Assembly: GCF_027625935.1 (NCBI RefSeq)
Contig: NZ_CP115300.1
Coordinates: 6,696,001 to 6,760,000 of the forward strand
DNA: 64,000 nt
Origin: Streptomyces camelliae
Lineage (GTDB): Bacteria; Actinomycetota; Actinomycetes; Streptomycetales; Streptomycetaceae
Reading direction: 5' to 3'
Shown: positions 38,742 to 47,440 of the stretch, in pieces
Position numbering within the stretch: the stretch's first letter is position 1
Layout of the letters: each line of letters starts with the position of its first letter
Notes under the pieces: model-generated
Told to the model about the DNA's origin: nothing
What the model saw: only the letters and a program-made list of their open reading frames with translations
Database searches by the model: none
Translations under genes and position numbers: made by a program

Positions 38742-41700
38742 GTGTCAAAGCCGCCCTTCACGCACCTGCACGTCCACACGCAGTACTCGCTGCTGGACGG
38801 TGCCGCGCGGCTCAAGGACATGTTCAACGCCTGCAACGAGATGGGCATGACCCACATCGCCATGTCCGACCACGGCAACCTCCACGGGGCGTACGACTTC
38901 TTCCACTCCGCGAAGAAGGCCGGGATCACCCCGATCATCGGGATCGAGGCGTATGTCGCCCCCGAGTCCCGGCGCAACAAGCGCAAGATCCAGTGGGGCC
39001 AGCCGCACCAGAAGCGCGACGACGTCTCCGGTTCCGGCGGTTACACCCACAAGACGATGTGGGCGGTGAACAAGACCGGTCTGCACAACCTCTTCCGTCT
39101 CTCCTCCGACGCCTACGCCGAGGGCTGGCTGCAGAAGTGGCCGCGCATGGACAAGGAGACCATCGCGCAGTGGTCCGAGGGCATCGTCGCCTCCACCGGC
39201 TGCCCCTCCGGCGAGGTGCAGACCCGCCTGCGCCTCGGCCAGTTCGACGAGGCACTCAAGGCCGCCGCCGACTACCAGGACATCTTCGGCAAGGACCGGT
39301 ACTTCCTGGAGCTGATGGACCACGGCATCGACATCGAGCACCGGGTCCGCGACGGCCTGCTGGAGATCGGCAAGAAGCTCGGCATCCCCCCGCTGGTCAC
39401 CAACGACTCGCACTACACGTACGCGCACGAGGCCGGCGCCCACGACGCCCTGCTGTGCATCCAGACCGGCAAGAACCTCTCCGACCCGGACCGCTTCAAG
39501 TTCGACGGCACCGGCTACTACCTGAAGTCCACGGACGAGATGTACGCCATCGACTCCTCGGACGCCTGGCAGGAGGGCTGCGCCAACACGCTCCTCGTCG
39601 CCGAGATGGTCGACACCGACGGCATGTTCGAGAAGCGCGACCTCATGCCCAAGTTCGACATCCCCGAGGGCTACACCGAGGTCACCTGGTTCAAGGAGGA
39701 GGTCCGCCGCGGCATGGAGCGCCGCTTCCCCGGCGGCATCCCCGAGGACCGCCAGAAGCAGGCCGACTACGAGATGGACGTCATCATCTCGATGGGCTTC
39801 CCCGGCTACTTCCTCGTCGTCGCCGACTTCATCATGTGGGCCAAGAACAACGGCATCGCGGTCGGCCCCGGCCGAGGCTCCGCGGCCGGCTCGATCGTCG
39901 CCTACGCCATGGGCATCACCGACCTCGACCCGATCCCGCACGGCCTGATCTTCGAGCGGTTCCTCAACCCCGAGCGCATCTCGATGCCCGATGTCGACAT
40001 CGACTTCGACGAGCGCAGGCGCGTCGAGGTGATCCGGTACGTGACCGAGAAGTACGGCGCCGACAAGGTCGCCATGATCGGCACCTACGGCACCATCAAG
40101 GCCAAGAACGCGATCAAGGACTCCGCGCGCGTGCTGGGCTACCCGTACGCGATGGGCGACCGCATCACCAAGGCCATGCCCGCCGACGTCCTCGGCAAGG
40201 GCATCCCGCTGTCCGGCATCACCGACCCCAGCCACCCGCGCTACAGCGAGGCCGGCGAGGTCCGCGGGATGTACGAGAACGAGCCGGACGTGAAGAAGGT
40301 CATCGACACCGCGCGCGGTGTGGAGGGCCTGGTCCGGCAGATGGGCGTGCACGCCGCCGGCGTCATCATGTCCAGCGAGACCATCACCGAGCACGTCCCG
40401 GTGTGGGTGAGGCACACCGACGGCGTGACCATCACGCAGTGGGACTACCCGAGCTGTGAGTCGCTCGGCCTGCTGAAGATGGACTTCCTGGGCCTGCGCA
40501 ACCTCACGATCATGGACGACGCGGTCAAGATGGTGAAGGCCAACAAGGGGATCGACATCGACCTCCTGGCCCTCCCGCTCGACGACCCGCAGACCTTCGA
40601 TCTGCTCCAGCGCGGCGACACCCTCGGCGTCTTCCAGTTCGACGGCGGCCCCATGCGCTCGCTGCTGCGTCTGATGAAGCCCGACAACTTCGAAGACATC
40701 TCCGCCGTGTCGGCCCTGTACCGCCCGGGCCCGATGGGCATGAACTCCCACACGAACTACGCGCTGCGCAAGAACAAGCAGCAGGAGATCACGCCGATCC
40801 ACAAGGAGCTGGAGGAGCCCCTCGAAGAGGTCCTGGCGGTCACCTACGGCCTGATCGTCTACCAGGAGCAGGTGCAGAAGGCCGCCCAGATCATCGCGGG
40901 CTACTCGCTCGGCGAGGCCGACATCCTGCGCCGCGTGATGGGCAAGAAGAAGCCGGAGGAGCTGGAGAAGAACTTCGTCATCTTCCAGGCCGGCGCCCGC
41001 AAGAACGGCTACAGCGACGAGGCCATCCAGGCCCTGTGGGACGTGCTGGTCCCCTTCGCCGGCTACGCGTTCAACAAGGCGCACTCCGCCGCGTACGGCC
41101 TGGTGTCGTACTGGACCGCCTACCTGAAGGCGAACCACCCCGCCGAGTACATGGCCGCCCTCCTCACGTCCGTCAAGGACGACAAGGACAAGTCGGCCGT
41201 CTACCTCAACGAGTGCCGCCGCATGGGCATCCGGGTGCTCCCGCCGAACGTCAACGAGTCCGAGGCCAACTTCGCCGCCCAGGGCGACGACGTGATCCTC
41301 TTCGGCCTCTCCGCCGTCCGCAACGTCGGCACCAACGTCGTCGAGTCGATCATCAAGTGCCGCAAGGCCAAGGGGAAGTACGCCTCCTTCCCCGACTACC
41401 TCGACAAGGTCGAGGCGGTGGTCTGCAACAAGCGCACCACCGAATCGCTGATCAAGGCCGGCGCCTTCGACACCATGAACCACACCCGCAAGGGCCTCAT
41501 GGCGCAGTACGAGCCGATGATCGACAACGTCGTGGCGGTCAAGCGCAAGGAGGCCGAGGGGCAGTTCGACCTCTTCGGCGGCATGGGCGAGGAGACCAGC
41601 AGCGAGCCCGGCTTCGGGCTCGACGTGCAGTTCACCGACGACGAGTGGGACAAGACCTATCTGCTCGCCCAGGAGCGGGAGATGCTCGGTCTGTACGTCT

Positions 41701-42281
41701 CCGACCACCCGCTCTTCGGCCTGGAGCACGTACTGTCCGACAAGGCGGACGCCGGCATCGCCCAGCTGACGGGCGGCGAGCACGCCGACGGGGCCGTGGT
41801 GACGATCGGCGGCATCATCTCGGGCCTCCAGCGCAAGATGACCAAGCAGGGCAACGCCTGGGCGATCGCCACCGTCGAGGACCTCGCCGGCTCCATCGAG
41901 TGCATGTTCTTCCCGGCGACCTACCAGCTCGTCTCGACCCAACTCGTCGAGGACGCCGTGGTGTTCGTCAAGGGCCGCCTCGACAAGCGCGAGGACGTGC
42001 CCCGGCTCGTCGCCATGGAGCTGATGGTCCCGGACCTGTCCAACGCGGGCACCAACGCGCCGGTGATCCTCACCATCCCGGCCACCAGGGTCACTCCGCC
42101 CATGGTCAGCCGGCTCGGCGAGATCCTCAGCCACCACAAGGGCGACAGCGAGGTCCGGATCAAGCTCCAGGGCCCGCGCAAGACGACCGTGCTGCGCCTG
42201 GACCGGCACCGGGTCAAGCCCGACCCGGCGCTCTTCGGTGACCTGAAGGTGCTGCTCGGCCCCTCCTGCCTGGCGGGCTGA
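38742..42281 (+). CDS. dnaE: Replicative DNA polymerase III alpha subunit DnaE
   Basis: The 1179-residue polymerase starts with the PHP domain (THLHVHTQYSLLDG). The palm catalytic aspartates lie in PDVDIDFDERRR, followed by the thumb/fingers region, a helix-hairpin-helix segment and an OB fold near the C-terminus. It is the chromosomal replicase of actinobacteria (DnaE1 type). GTG 38742 has GGAGG (38730-38734) 7 nt upstream. The frame is open to 38718 but without a site. A strong stem-loop follows the stop. Confidence 0.97.
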   Translation: MSKPPFTHLHVHTQYSLLDGAARLKDMFNACNEMGMTHIAMSDHGNLHGAYDFFHSAKKAGITPIIGIEAYVAPESRRNKRKIQWGQPHQKRDDVSGSGGYTHKTMWAVNKTGLHNLFRLSSDAYAEGWLQKWPRMDKETIAQWSEGIVASTGCPSGEVQTRLRLGQFDEALKAAADYQDIFGKDRYFLELMDHGIDIEHRVRDGLLEIGKKLGIPPLVTNDSHYTYAHEAGAHDALLCIQTGKNLSDPDRFKFDGTGYYLKSTDEMYAIDSSDAWQEGCANTLLVAEMVDTDGMFEKRDLMPKFDIPEGYTEVTWFKEEVRRGMERRFPGGIPEDRQKQADYEMDVIISMGFPGYFLVVADFIMWAKNNGIAVGPGRGSAAGSIVAYAMGITDLDPIPHGLIFERFLNPERISMPDVDIDFDERRRVEVIRYVTEKYGADKVAMIGTYGTIKAKNAIKDSARVLGYPYAMGDRITKAMPADVLGKGIPLSGITDPSHPRYSEAGEVRGMYENEPDVKKVIDTARGVEGLVRQMGVHAAGVIMSSETITEHVPVWVRHTDGVTITQWDYPSCESLGLLKMDFLGLRNLTIMDDAVKMVKANKGIDIDLLALPLDDPQTFDLLQRGDTLGVFQFDGGPMRSLLRLMKPDNFEDISAVSALYRPGPMGMNSHTNYALRKNKQQEITPIHKELEEPLEEVLAVTYGLIVYQEQVQKAAQIIAGYSLGEADILRRVMGKKKPEELEKNFVIFQAGARKNGYSDEAIQALWDVLVPFAGYAFNKAHSAAYGLVSYWTAYLKANHPAEYMAALLTSVKDDKDKSAVYLNECRRMGIRVLPPNVNESEANFAAQGDDVILFGLSAVRNVGTNVVESIIKCRKAKGKYASFPDYLDKVEAVVCNKRTTESLIKAGAFDTMNHTRKGLMAQYEPMIDNVVAVKRKEAEGQFDLFGGMGEETSSEPGFGLDVQFTDDEWDKTYLLAQEREMLGLYVSDHPLFGLEHVLSDKADAGIAQLTGGEHADGAVVTIGGIISGLQRKMTKQGNAWAIATVEDLAGSIECMFFPATYQLVSTQLVEDAVVFVKGRLDKREDVPRLVAMELMVPDLSNAGTNAPVILTIPATRVTPPMVSRLGEILSHHKGDSEVRIKLQGPRKTTVLRLDRHRVKPDPALFGDLKVLLGPSCLAG

Positions 42282-42299
42282 GGCGACAGAGACGGACAA

Positions 42300-42326
42300 G
42301 GGGCGCACCCGCAACGGGTGCGCCCC
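42300..42326 (+). terminator. Stem-loop after dnaE
   Basis: Perfect 12-bp arms GGGGCGCACCCG and CGGGTGCGCCCC with a 3-nt loop, 18 bases after the dnaE stop. It also lies downstream of the convergent 57-aa gene and may serve both. No T run follows. Confidence 0.8.
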
Positions 42327-42365
42327 TCGTCATGTGCCTGGGCTCAATCGCCCTTTATGCAGATG

Positions 42366-42539
42366 TCAGTTGTGGCCGAACCGCTTCTGCCGGCCCTTGC
42401 GCGCCACGTCCGCAGGCGTCGACATGTGGGATATCCGCTGCTCCGCCTGCTGCTCCAGGGAGGAATGCTGGGCCTCCTGGTGGCTGCGCTCGGTCTGCGG
42501 GGCCTGCTGCTTGCGGTCCTGCTTCTTGTTCTTGGCCAT
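42366..42539 (-). CDS. 57-residue basic hydrophilic protein
   Basis: ATG 42539 is preceded by AGGAGG at 8 nt, a near-perfect ribosome binding site. The product begins MAKNKKQDRKQQAP and ends ARKGRQKRFGHN. It is rich in Lys, Gln, Arg and His, with no hydrophobic segment. Small proteins with this MAKNK start and FGHN end occur across Streptomyces, but I know no function. It is convergent with dnaE. A longer open frame on the same strand (42344-42613) is out of phase and is a shadow. Confidence 0.75.
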   Translation of the reverse strand: MAKNKKQDRKQQAPQTERSHQEAQHSSLEQQAEQRISHMSTPADVARKGRQKRFGHN

Positions 42540-42765
42540 GGTGATCTGCCTCCTGTGGGGGATCTAGGGGCCAGGGCCGGAATCAGATTCACATACGCTG
42601 ACATCCATCGCATGTCGGATAATTACCGTGTGTGACAGGGCAGCTGGAGGCACGCGCTCCGCCAGCGCCACGCCGAAGATCGAGTTCCGACCGTTAACCT
42701 CCGCGTGGTCGGGCAGACTCGAAGGAAGTCACTGAGCAAAGCCTCCCGGGAAGAGGGTGAGTCGC

Positions 42766-43983
42766 GTGGACCGCTGCATCGTCCTGGTGGACGCCGGATA
42801 TCTGCTGGGCGCAGCCGCCAGCCTCCTCGCCGGTGAGCCCTCGCGATCCCGGATCACCGTCGACCACACCGCGCTGATCCAGGCGCTGCGCGACCGCGCG
42901 GAGGCCGAGACCGAGCGCCCGCTGCTGCGCATCTACTGGTTCGACGGCGCCCCCGACCGCGTCCCCCAGCCGGAGCACCGCCGACTGCGCGTGATGCCCC
43001 GGGTCACCGTCCGGCTCGGCGCCCTCACCCGCAGCGACGGCCGCTGGGCACAGAAGGGCGTGGACGCCGCCATGCACGCCGAGCTGACCGAGCTGGCCCG
43101 CAACCGCGCCTGCTCCGACATCGTCCTCGTCACCGGCGACGGCGACCTGCTGCCCGGCATGATGGCCGCCAAGGAGCACGGCGTCGCCGTCCACCTGTGG
43201 GCCGTCCAGGCCGCCGACGGCGACTACAACCAGTCCGAGGACCTGGTCGCCGAGGCCGACGAGCGGCGCGTGCTGGACCGGGCCTGGATCACCCAGGCCG
43301 TCCGCGCCAAGGAGCTGACCGGCGTCTGCGCCCCGCCGCCCGCGCCCCGCCCCGAGATCGCCGCGATCCTCTCCGCGCCGCTGCCCGAGTCCGCGCTCGC
43401 CGCGGCGGCCGAACGCCCGGCCGGGCAGGGCGCACCGCAGAACGCCGCCGGGTCGGCCAACGGCACCCAGGAGCGGGCCGCCGCACCCAAGGGCGTACCC
43501 ACCCCCAAGGACCTCGCCGCCCTGCGCGCCCCCGGCGCCCAGCCCGTCCAGCACCCCGCGACCGCGACCCTGCGCTGGTCCTCCGACAAGGGCTGGGTGG
43601 ACCGGCCCGGTGTGGTCCCCGAGCCGCCCGAGGCCGCCGCCATGCCGACGCTGGCCCAGCTCACCACGGCCGAGCAGCGCTGGGCCGACCGGGAGGAGGA
43701 CATCACCACCGTCGGCGGCGACCCGTACGAGGTGGGCCAGGTCTTCGCCCGGCGCTGGATCTCCCGGCTCGGCGACCAGGGCCATCTGCAGAAGCTGTCG
43801 CAGATGTATCCGCGCGTCCCGCACCGCATCGACGGGGAGCTGCTGCGCTACGCGGCCCGGTTCGGACTGCTCGCCCACAAGGACGACCAGATCGACGAGC
43901 ACGACCGTTACGCCATCCGGGCGGGCTTCTGGCGGGAGATCGACGTGCCCGCGGCCACCGAGAGTGCTTCGGCGGGGGAGTGA
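42766..43983 (+). CDS. NYN-domain (PIN-like) putative ribonuclease
   Basis: The 405-residue protein begins with a NYN/LabA-like domain: VDRCIVLVDAGYLLG supplies the first acidic residue and QKGVDAAMHAEL the second. DIVLVTGDGDLLPGM supplies the third cluster. An Ala/Pro-rich linker (about 190-290) leads to a C-terminal helical domain (TTAEQRWADREEDI onward). A role in RNA cleavage is inferred from the fold. GTG 42766 is preferred because GGGAAGAGG lies 9 nt upstream; GTG 42757 has no room for a site. Confidence 0.88.
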   Translation: MDRCIVLVDAGYLLGAAASLLAGEPSRSRITVDHTALIQALRDRAEAETERPLLRIYWFDGAPDRVPQPEHRRLRVMPRVTVRLGALTRSDGRWAQKGVDAAMHAELTELARNRACSDIVLVTGDGDLLPGMMAAKEHGVAVHLWAVQAADGDYNQSEDLVAEADERRVLDRAWITQAVRAKELTGVCAPPPAPRPEIAAILSAPLPESALAAAAERPAGQGAPQNAAGSANGTQERAAAPKGVPTPKDLAALRAPGAQPVQHPATATLRWSSDKGWVDRPGVVPEPPEAAAMPTLAQLTTAEQRWADREEDITTVGGDPYEVGQVFARRWISRLGDQGHLQKLSQMYPRVPHRIDGELLRYAARFGLLAHKDDQIDEHDRYAIRAGFWREIDVPAATESASAGE

Positions 43984-44064
43984 GCCGGGGGTCCGCTTAC
44001 CGTTCACGTACGGAAGTGGCCCCAAAGGCGAGTAAAGGCCCCGGACCCCGTACCCTCGTCCTTT

Positions 44065-45078
44065 GTGAACACGCGCGCGGTACAGGCCCTTCGGCATGAC
44101 GAGGTCGTACGCGTGCGCGGACTCGCCAAGACCTATCCGGCCGTCAAGGGACGGCGCGGTACGCCCGGCACGCCCGAGGTCCGGGCCACCGACGAGGTCG
44201 AGCTGACGGTCCGGCGCGGCGAGGTCTTTGGGCTGCTCGGGCCGAACGGCGCCGGCAAGTCCACCCTCGTCCGGCAGCTCACCGGACTGCTGCGGCCGGA
44301 CTCCGGCAGCGTCGAGATCCTCGGCCACGACATCGTGCGGCACCCCGAGCGCGCCGCGCGCCTGCTCGCCTACCTCGGCCAGGAGTCCTCCGCGCTGGAC
44401 GAGCTCACCGTCTCCCTCGCCGCCGAGACCACCGGACGCCTGCGCGGCCTGGACGTGCCGCGGGCGCGGGCCGAGCGGGACGCCGTACTGGAGGAGCTGG
44501 GGCTCACGCCGATCGCCGGGCGGGCGCTGAAGAAGCTGTCCGGCGGGCAGCGGCGGCTCGCCTGCTTCGCGGCCGCCCTCGTCGGGGAGCGCCCGCTGCT
44601 CGTGCTGGACGAGCCGACCACCGGCATGGACCCGGTGGCCCGGCGCGCGGTGTGGGCGGCCGTGGACCGGCGCCGCGCCGAGCGCGGCACGACCGTGCTG
44701 CTCGTCACCCACAACGTCATCGAGGCCGAGACCGTCCTCGACCGCGTCGCCGTCATCGACCGGGGCCGGGTCATCGCCTGCGACACCCCGGCCGGGCTGA
44801 AGGAACAGGTCGCCGGCGAGGTGCGGGTCGAGCTGGTGTGGCGGGAGCGGGCGCCGCTGGAGGTGCCCGAGGTGGCCGCGCTGCGCGAGCGCGCGGTGGA
44901 GTCCGGCCGGCGCTGGACGCTGCGGCTCGCGCCCGAGGAGGCCCGCGCCGCCGTCGCGACCGTGACCGGCGGGGCCGCCTTCGCCGCCCTGGACGACTTC
45001 ACGCTCGCCACGCCCAGTCTGGAGGACGTCTACCTGGCGCTCGGCGGTGCGGCCCGGCAGGGGCTGGTGAAGGCATGA
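44065..45078 (+). CDS. ABC transporter ATP-binding protein (ABC-2 exporter type)
   Basis: The 337-residue ATPase has Walker A GPNGAGKST (about 57-65), Q-loop GQESSA, signature LSGGQRRLA, Walker B LLVLDEPTTGMD and switch HN in VTHN. The C-terminal domain resembles DrrA/NatA-type exporters. It probably drives the permease encoded just downstream; substrate unknown. GTG 44065 lies 8 nt after a -10-like TACCCT (44051-44056), so the transcript may be leaderless. The stop overlaps an ATG that begins a 39-codon ORF leading to the permease. Confidence 0.93.
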   Translation: MNTRAVQALRHDEVVRVRGLAKTYPAVKGRRGTPGTPEVRATDEVELTVRRGEVFGLLGPNGAGKSTLVRQLTGLLRPDSGSVEILGHDIVRHPERAARLLAYLGQESSALDELTVSLAAETTGRLRGLDVPRARAERDAVLEELGLTPIAGRALKKLSGGQRRLACFAAALVGERPLLVLDEPTTGMDPVARRAVWAAVDRRRAERGTTVLLVTHNVIEAETVLDRVAVIDRGRVIACDTPAGLKEQVAGEVRVELVWRERAPLEVPEVAALRERAVESGRRWTLRLAPEEARAAVATVTGGAAFAALDDFTLATPSLEDVYLALGGAARQGLVKA

Positions 45079-45194
45079 GCGCACGGGCCGCGGAATGCGT
45101 ATCGGTCGTAGGGGTGTACGGGGTGTACGCGACGGCCGTGGCGAGGACGGCCGTGGGGAAGCCGGCTGTAGGGAAGAGGAGCAGCTCGACGTGA
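45075..45194 (+). CDS. Possible 39-residue ORF bridging the ABC ATPase and permease
   Basis: ATG 45075 overlaps the ATPase stop (ATGA) and the TGA at 45192-45194 overlaps the permease GTG (GTGA). The product, MSARAAECVSVVGVYGVY and on to KRSSST, has no known domain. About 85 percent of its codons end in G or C, higher than in the alternative frame that would extend the permease. The DNA has short internal duplications (ggtgtac twice, gacggccgtgg twice). It may be a real peptide or simply a coupling spacer. Confidence 0.35.
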   Translation: MSARAAECVSVVGVYGVYATAVARTAVGKPAVGKRSSST

Positions 45195-46012
45195 GTGTCG
45201 TACCCGCCGAGGTTCTGCCGGGCGGTGCCCCGGCCGTGCCCGAGACGGCACGGGACACGGACGGACTCGGCCCGTCCGCGCGGCTGTGGCCGTCGCTGGC
45301 GGCCGTCTACCGGGCGCAGCTGTCCCGGGCCCGGGTGGCGAGGATCCCGCTGCTGTTCGTGGCGACCTTCCAGTCCGTGGGCATCACGGTGATGATGCGC
45401 GGGGTCGTCGGCAGCGGGAGCGAGGCCCAGTCCGTGGTGGCCGGGTCGTCGGTGCTGGTCGTCGCGTACGTCGCGCTGAACCTGCTGTCGCAGTACTTCG
45501 GGCAGTTGCGGGCCAGCGGCGGGCTCGACCACTACGCCACCCTGCCGGTGCCGCCGGCCGCGGTGGTGCTCGGCGCGGCAGCCGCCTACGCCTCCTTCAC
45601 CGTGCCCGGGACCCTCGTGACGGCCGTCTTCGGGTGTGTGCTGTTCGGGCTGCCGTTGTCCAACCTGTGGATCCTGCTGGTCGTGATCCCGCTCGCCGGA
45701 GCCGCGCTGTCCGGGCTCGGCGCCGCCTGCGGGCTGCTCGCGCCCCGGCCCGAGCTGGCCACGCTGCTCGGGCAGCTGGGCATGTCGGCGGCGCTGCTGC
45801 TCGGGGTGCTGCCGGCCGACCGGATGCCGGAGATCGTCCGGCTGGCGCGCGATCTGCTGCCGTCGACGTACGGCGTGGAGGCGTACGCCCGGACGTTCGG
45901 CGACCGTCCGGACTGGGCCGTCGTCCTCGCCGACCTGGGGGTGTGCGCCGGGGTCGGGGTGGTCTCGCTGGCCGTGGCGACCTGGGCGTATCGCAGGGCC
46001 GCCGTCCGGTGA
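45191..46012 (+). CDS. ABC-2 type transporter permease
   Basis: The 273-residue protein has six hydrophobic segments starting near residue 55 and an ABC-2 permease layout. It presumably forms the exporter with the preceding ATPase. GTG 45191 is preceded by AGAGGAG. The open frame back to 45095 is rejected because of poor codon bias and no ribosome binding site. Confidence 0.9.
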   Translation: MSVVPAEVLPGGAPAVPETARDTDGLGPSARLWPSLAAVYRAQLSRARVARIPLLFVATFQSVGITVMMRGVVGSGSEAQSVVAGSSVLVVAYVALNLLSQYFGQLRASGGLDHYATLPVPPAAVVLGAAAAYASFTVPGTLVTAVFGCVLFGLPLSNLWILLVVIPLAGAALSGLGAACGLLAPRPELATLLGQLGMSAALLLGVLPADRMPEIVRLARDLLPSTYGVEAYARTFGDRPDWAVVLADLGVCAGVGVVSLAVATWAYRRAAVR

Positions 46013-46046
46013 CGCGGCGCACAGCGCGACCTGGCACGATGTCAGG

Positions 46047-46718
46047 GTGACCGCACCGCTGACTCCGCCACCGCCACCGCACGACGACTCCGCGCACCAG
46101 GTCCGGCAGGCCCCGCCCGCCGGGGCGCCGGGCGTGGGCACGTACGAACAGGACGGCCCCGGGATGAAGACCGAGTTGCGGGAGGCCGCCGTGATCACGG
46201 TGGCCGTGGCGCTGGGCGGTGTGCTGCTGGGGCTGCTGTGGTGGTGGCTGGCCCCGCATGTGCCGCTGGTCGGCGACGAGATCGACAAGAGCTGGGTGGT
46301 CTACCTCAAGGACAGCGAGGGTGAGCAGGCCATCGGGGTGGACGGCACGTTCACCCTGCTGGCGCTGGGCTTCGGGCTGGTCAGCGGGCTGATCGTGTTT
46401 CTGCTGCGGCGGCGCGGGGGTGTACCGCTCGTGGTGGCGCTGGGTGTCGGCGCGTTGCTCGGGTCGCTGCTGGCCTGGTGGCTCGGGATGACGCTCGGGC
46501 CCACCTCCGACGTGATCGCGCACGCGAAGGCAGCGGGGAAGGGGGTCACCTTCTCGGCGCCGCTGAAGCTCGGAGCGAAGGGTGCGCTGTTGGCTTGGCC
46601 GCTTGCCGCACTGGTCGTTCACCTCGGGCTCACGGCACTGTTCGGGCCTCGCGACCCCGAGCCGCCGTACCCGCCGGGACCGGTGGCCCGGGACCCTTAC
46701 GGGGCACCGCCGGCGTAA
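46047..46718 (+). CDS. DUF2567-like membrane protein
   Basis: The 223-residue protein has a Pro-rich N-terminus and four transmembrane segments. The first is VITVAVALGGVLLGLLWWWLAP, and a loop VVYLKDSEGEQAIGVDGTF precedes the second. The layout matches actinobacterial DUF2567 proteins, of unknown role. A -10-like CACGAT (46035-46040) lies 6 nt before GTG 46047. The last 56 codons lie inside a 196-bp tandem duplication, whose second copy follows the stop codon. Confidence 0.85.
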   Translation: MTAPLTPPPPPHDDSAHQVRQAPPAGAPGVGTYEQDGPGMKTELREAAVITVAVALGGVLLGLLWWWLAPHVPLVGDEIDKSWVVYLKDSEGEQAIGVDGTFTLLALGFGLVSGLIVFLLRRRGGVPLVVALGVGALLGSLLAWWLGMTLGPTSDVIAHAKAAGKGVTFSAPLKLGAKGALLAWPLAALVVHLGLTALFGPRDPEPPYPPGPVARDPYGAPPA

Positions 46719-46944
46719 CCCCGCCGTGAGGCCGTCGGCCTCGTCCGGCTCGGCGCCGCTGAAGCTCGGAGCGAAGGGCGCGCTGTTGGCTTGGCCGCTT
46801 GCCGCACTGGTCGTTCACCTCGGGCTCACGGCACTGTTCGGGCCTCGCGACCCCGAGCCGCCGTACCCGCCGGGACCGGTGGCCCGGGATCCTTACGGGG
46901 CACCGCCGGCGTAACCCCGCCGAGAGGCCGTCAGCCTCGTCCGA
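46549..46944 (+). repeat. 196-bp tandem duplication covering the 3' end of the DUF2567-like gene
   Basis: Positions 46553-46748 repeat at 46749-46944 with a constant offset of 196 and only about four mismatches before the ends. Copy 1 contains the last third of the membrane-protein gene and its stop. Copy 2 contains the same codons after the stop, plus the last codons of ybaK on the other strand. The junction in copy 1 keeps a remnant of the ybaK 3' end with its stop codon changed. Confidence 0.95.
46751..46914 (+). pseudogene. Duplicated C-terminal fragment of the DUF2567-like gene
   Basis: This second copy encodes SAPLKLGAKGALLAWPLAA through the same GAPPA end and stop as the intact gene. 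It lacks the N-terminal 160 or so codons and any plausible start. The frame is open upstream through the first copy in another phase, but this is incidental. Confidence 0.85.
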
Positions 46945-47431
46945 CAGGCGCCAGCACCGCCCCCGTCAGTGTCGCCAGGTCCTTCGGCGACACCTCCACC
47001 TCCAGCCCCCGCCTGCCCGCCGACACGCAGATGGTCTCGTGGGCCTCCGCCGAGTCGTCCAGTACGGTCGGCAGGCGTTTGCGCTGGCCCAGGGGGGAGA
47101 TGCCGCCGCGGACGTAGCCGGTCGTCCGTTCCGCGAGGACCGGGTCGGCCATGGTCGCCCGCTTGCCGCCGACCGCTGCCGCGAGGGCCTTCAGGTCCAG
47201 GGAGCCGGAGACCGGGACGACGGCCACGGTCAGGGTGCCGTCCACGTCCGCGACCAGGGTCTTGAAGACGCGGTCCGGGGAGACGCCCATCGCCTCGGCC
47301 GCCTCCTCGCCGTAGGAGGGGTGGGCGGGGTCGTGGTCGTAGGCGTGGACGGTGAAGTCGACGCCGGCCGCGGTCAGGGCGACCGTCGCGGGCGTGCCCC
47401 CGGACTGCTGCTTCTTCTGCTTCTTCGCCAT
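46931..47431 (-). CDS. ybaK: YbaK/EbsC-type aminoacyl-tRNA deacylase
   Basis: The 166-residue protein has the YbaK fold with the active lysine in RVFKTLV, and GGISPLGQRKRLP. It hydrolyses Cys-tRNA-Pro mischarged by prolyl-tRNA synthetase. ATG 47431 starts the basic leader MAKKQKKQQ. Its last few codons are inside copy 2 of the 196-bp duplication. Confidence 0.92.
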   Translation of the reverse strand: MAKKQKKQQSGGTPATVALTAAGVDFTVHAYDHDPAHPSYGEEAAEAMGVSPDRVFKTLVADVDGTLTVAVVPVSGSLDLKALAAAVGGKRATMADPVLAERTTGYVRGGISPLGQRKRLPTVLDDSAEAHETICVSAGRRGLEVEVSPKDLATLTGAVLAPVGRG

Positions 47432-47440
47432 CCGGCTTCC

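Noticed and set aside
38745..42314. 1189-codon open frame antisense to dnaE
   Set aside because: It mirrors dnaE over its full length, has the Leu/Val/Asp/Gly-rich shadow composition of high-GC antisense frames, and has no ribosome binding site or domain.
42344..42613. 89-codon minus-strand frame near dnaE
   Set aside because: It overlaps the 57-aa gene out of phase, is Arg/Ser/Pro-rich, and lacks the AGGAGG-start relation that the 57-aa gene has.
45095..45190. N-terminal extension of the ABC permease
   Set aside because: Poor third-position G/C, no ribosome binding site, and Arg/Gly-rich sequence; GTG 45191 is better supported.
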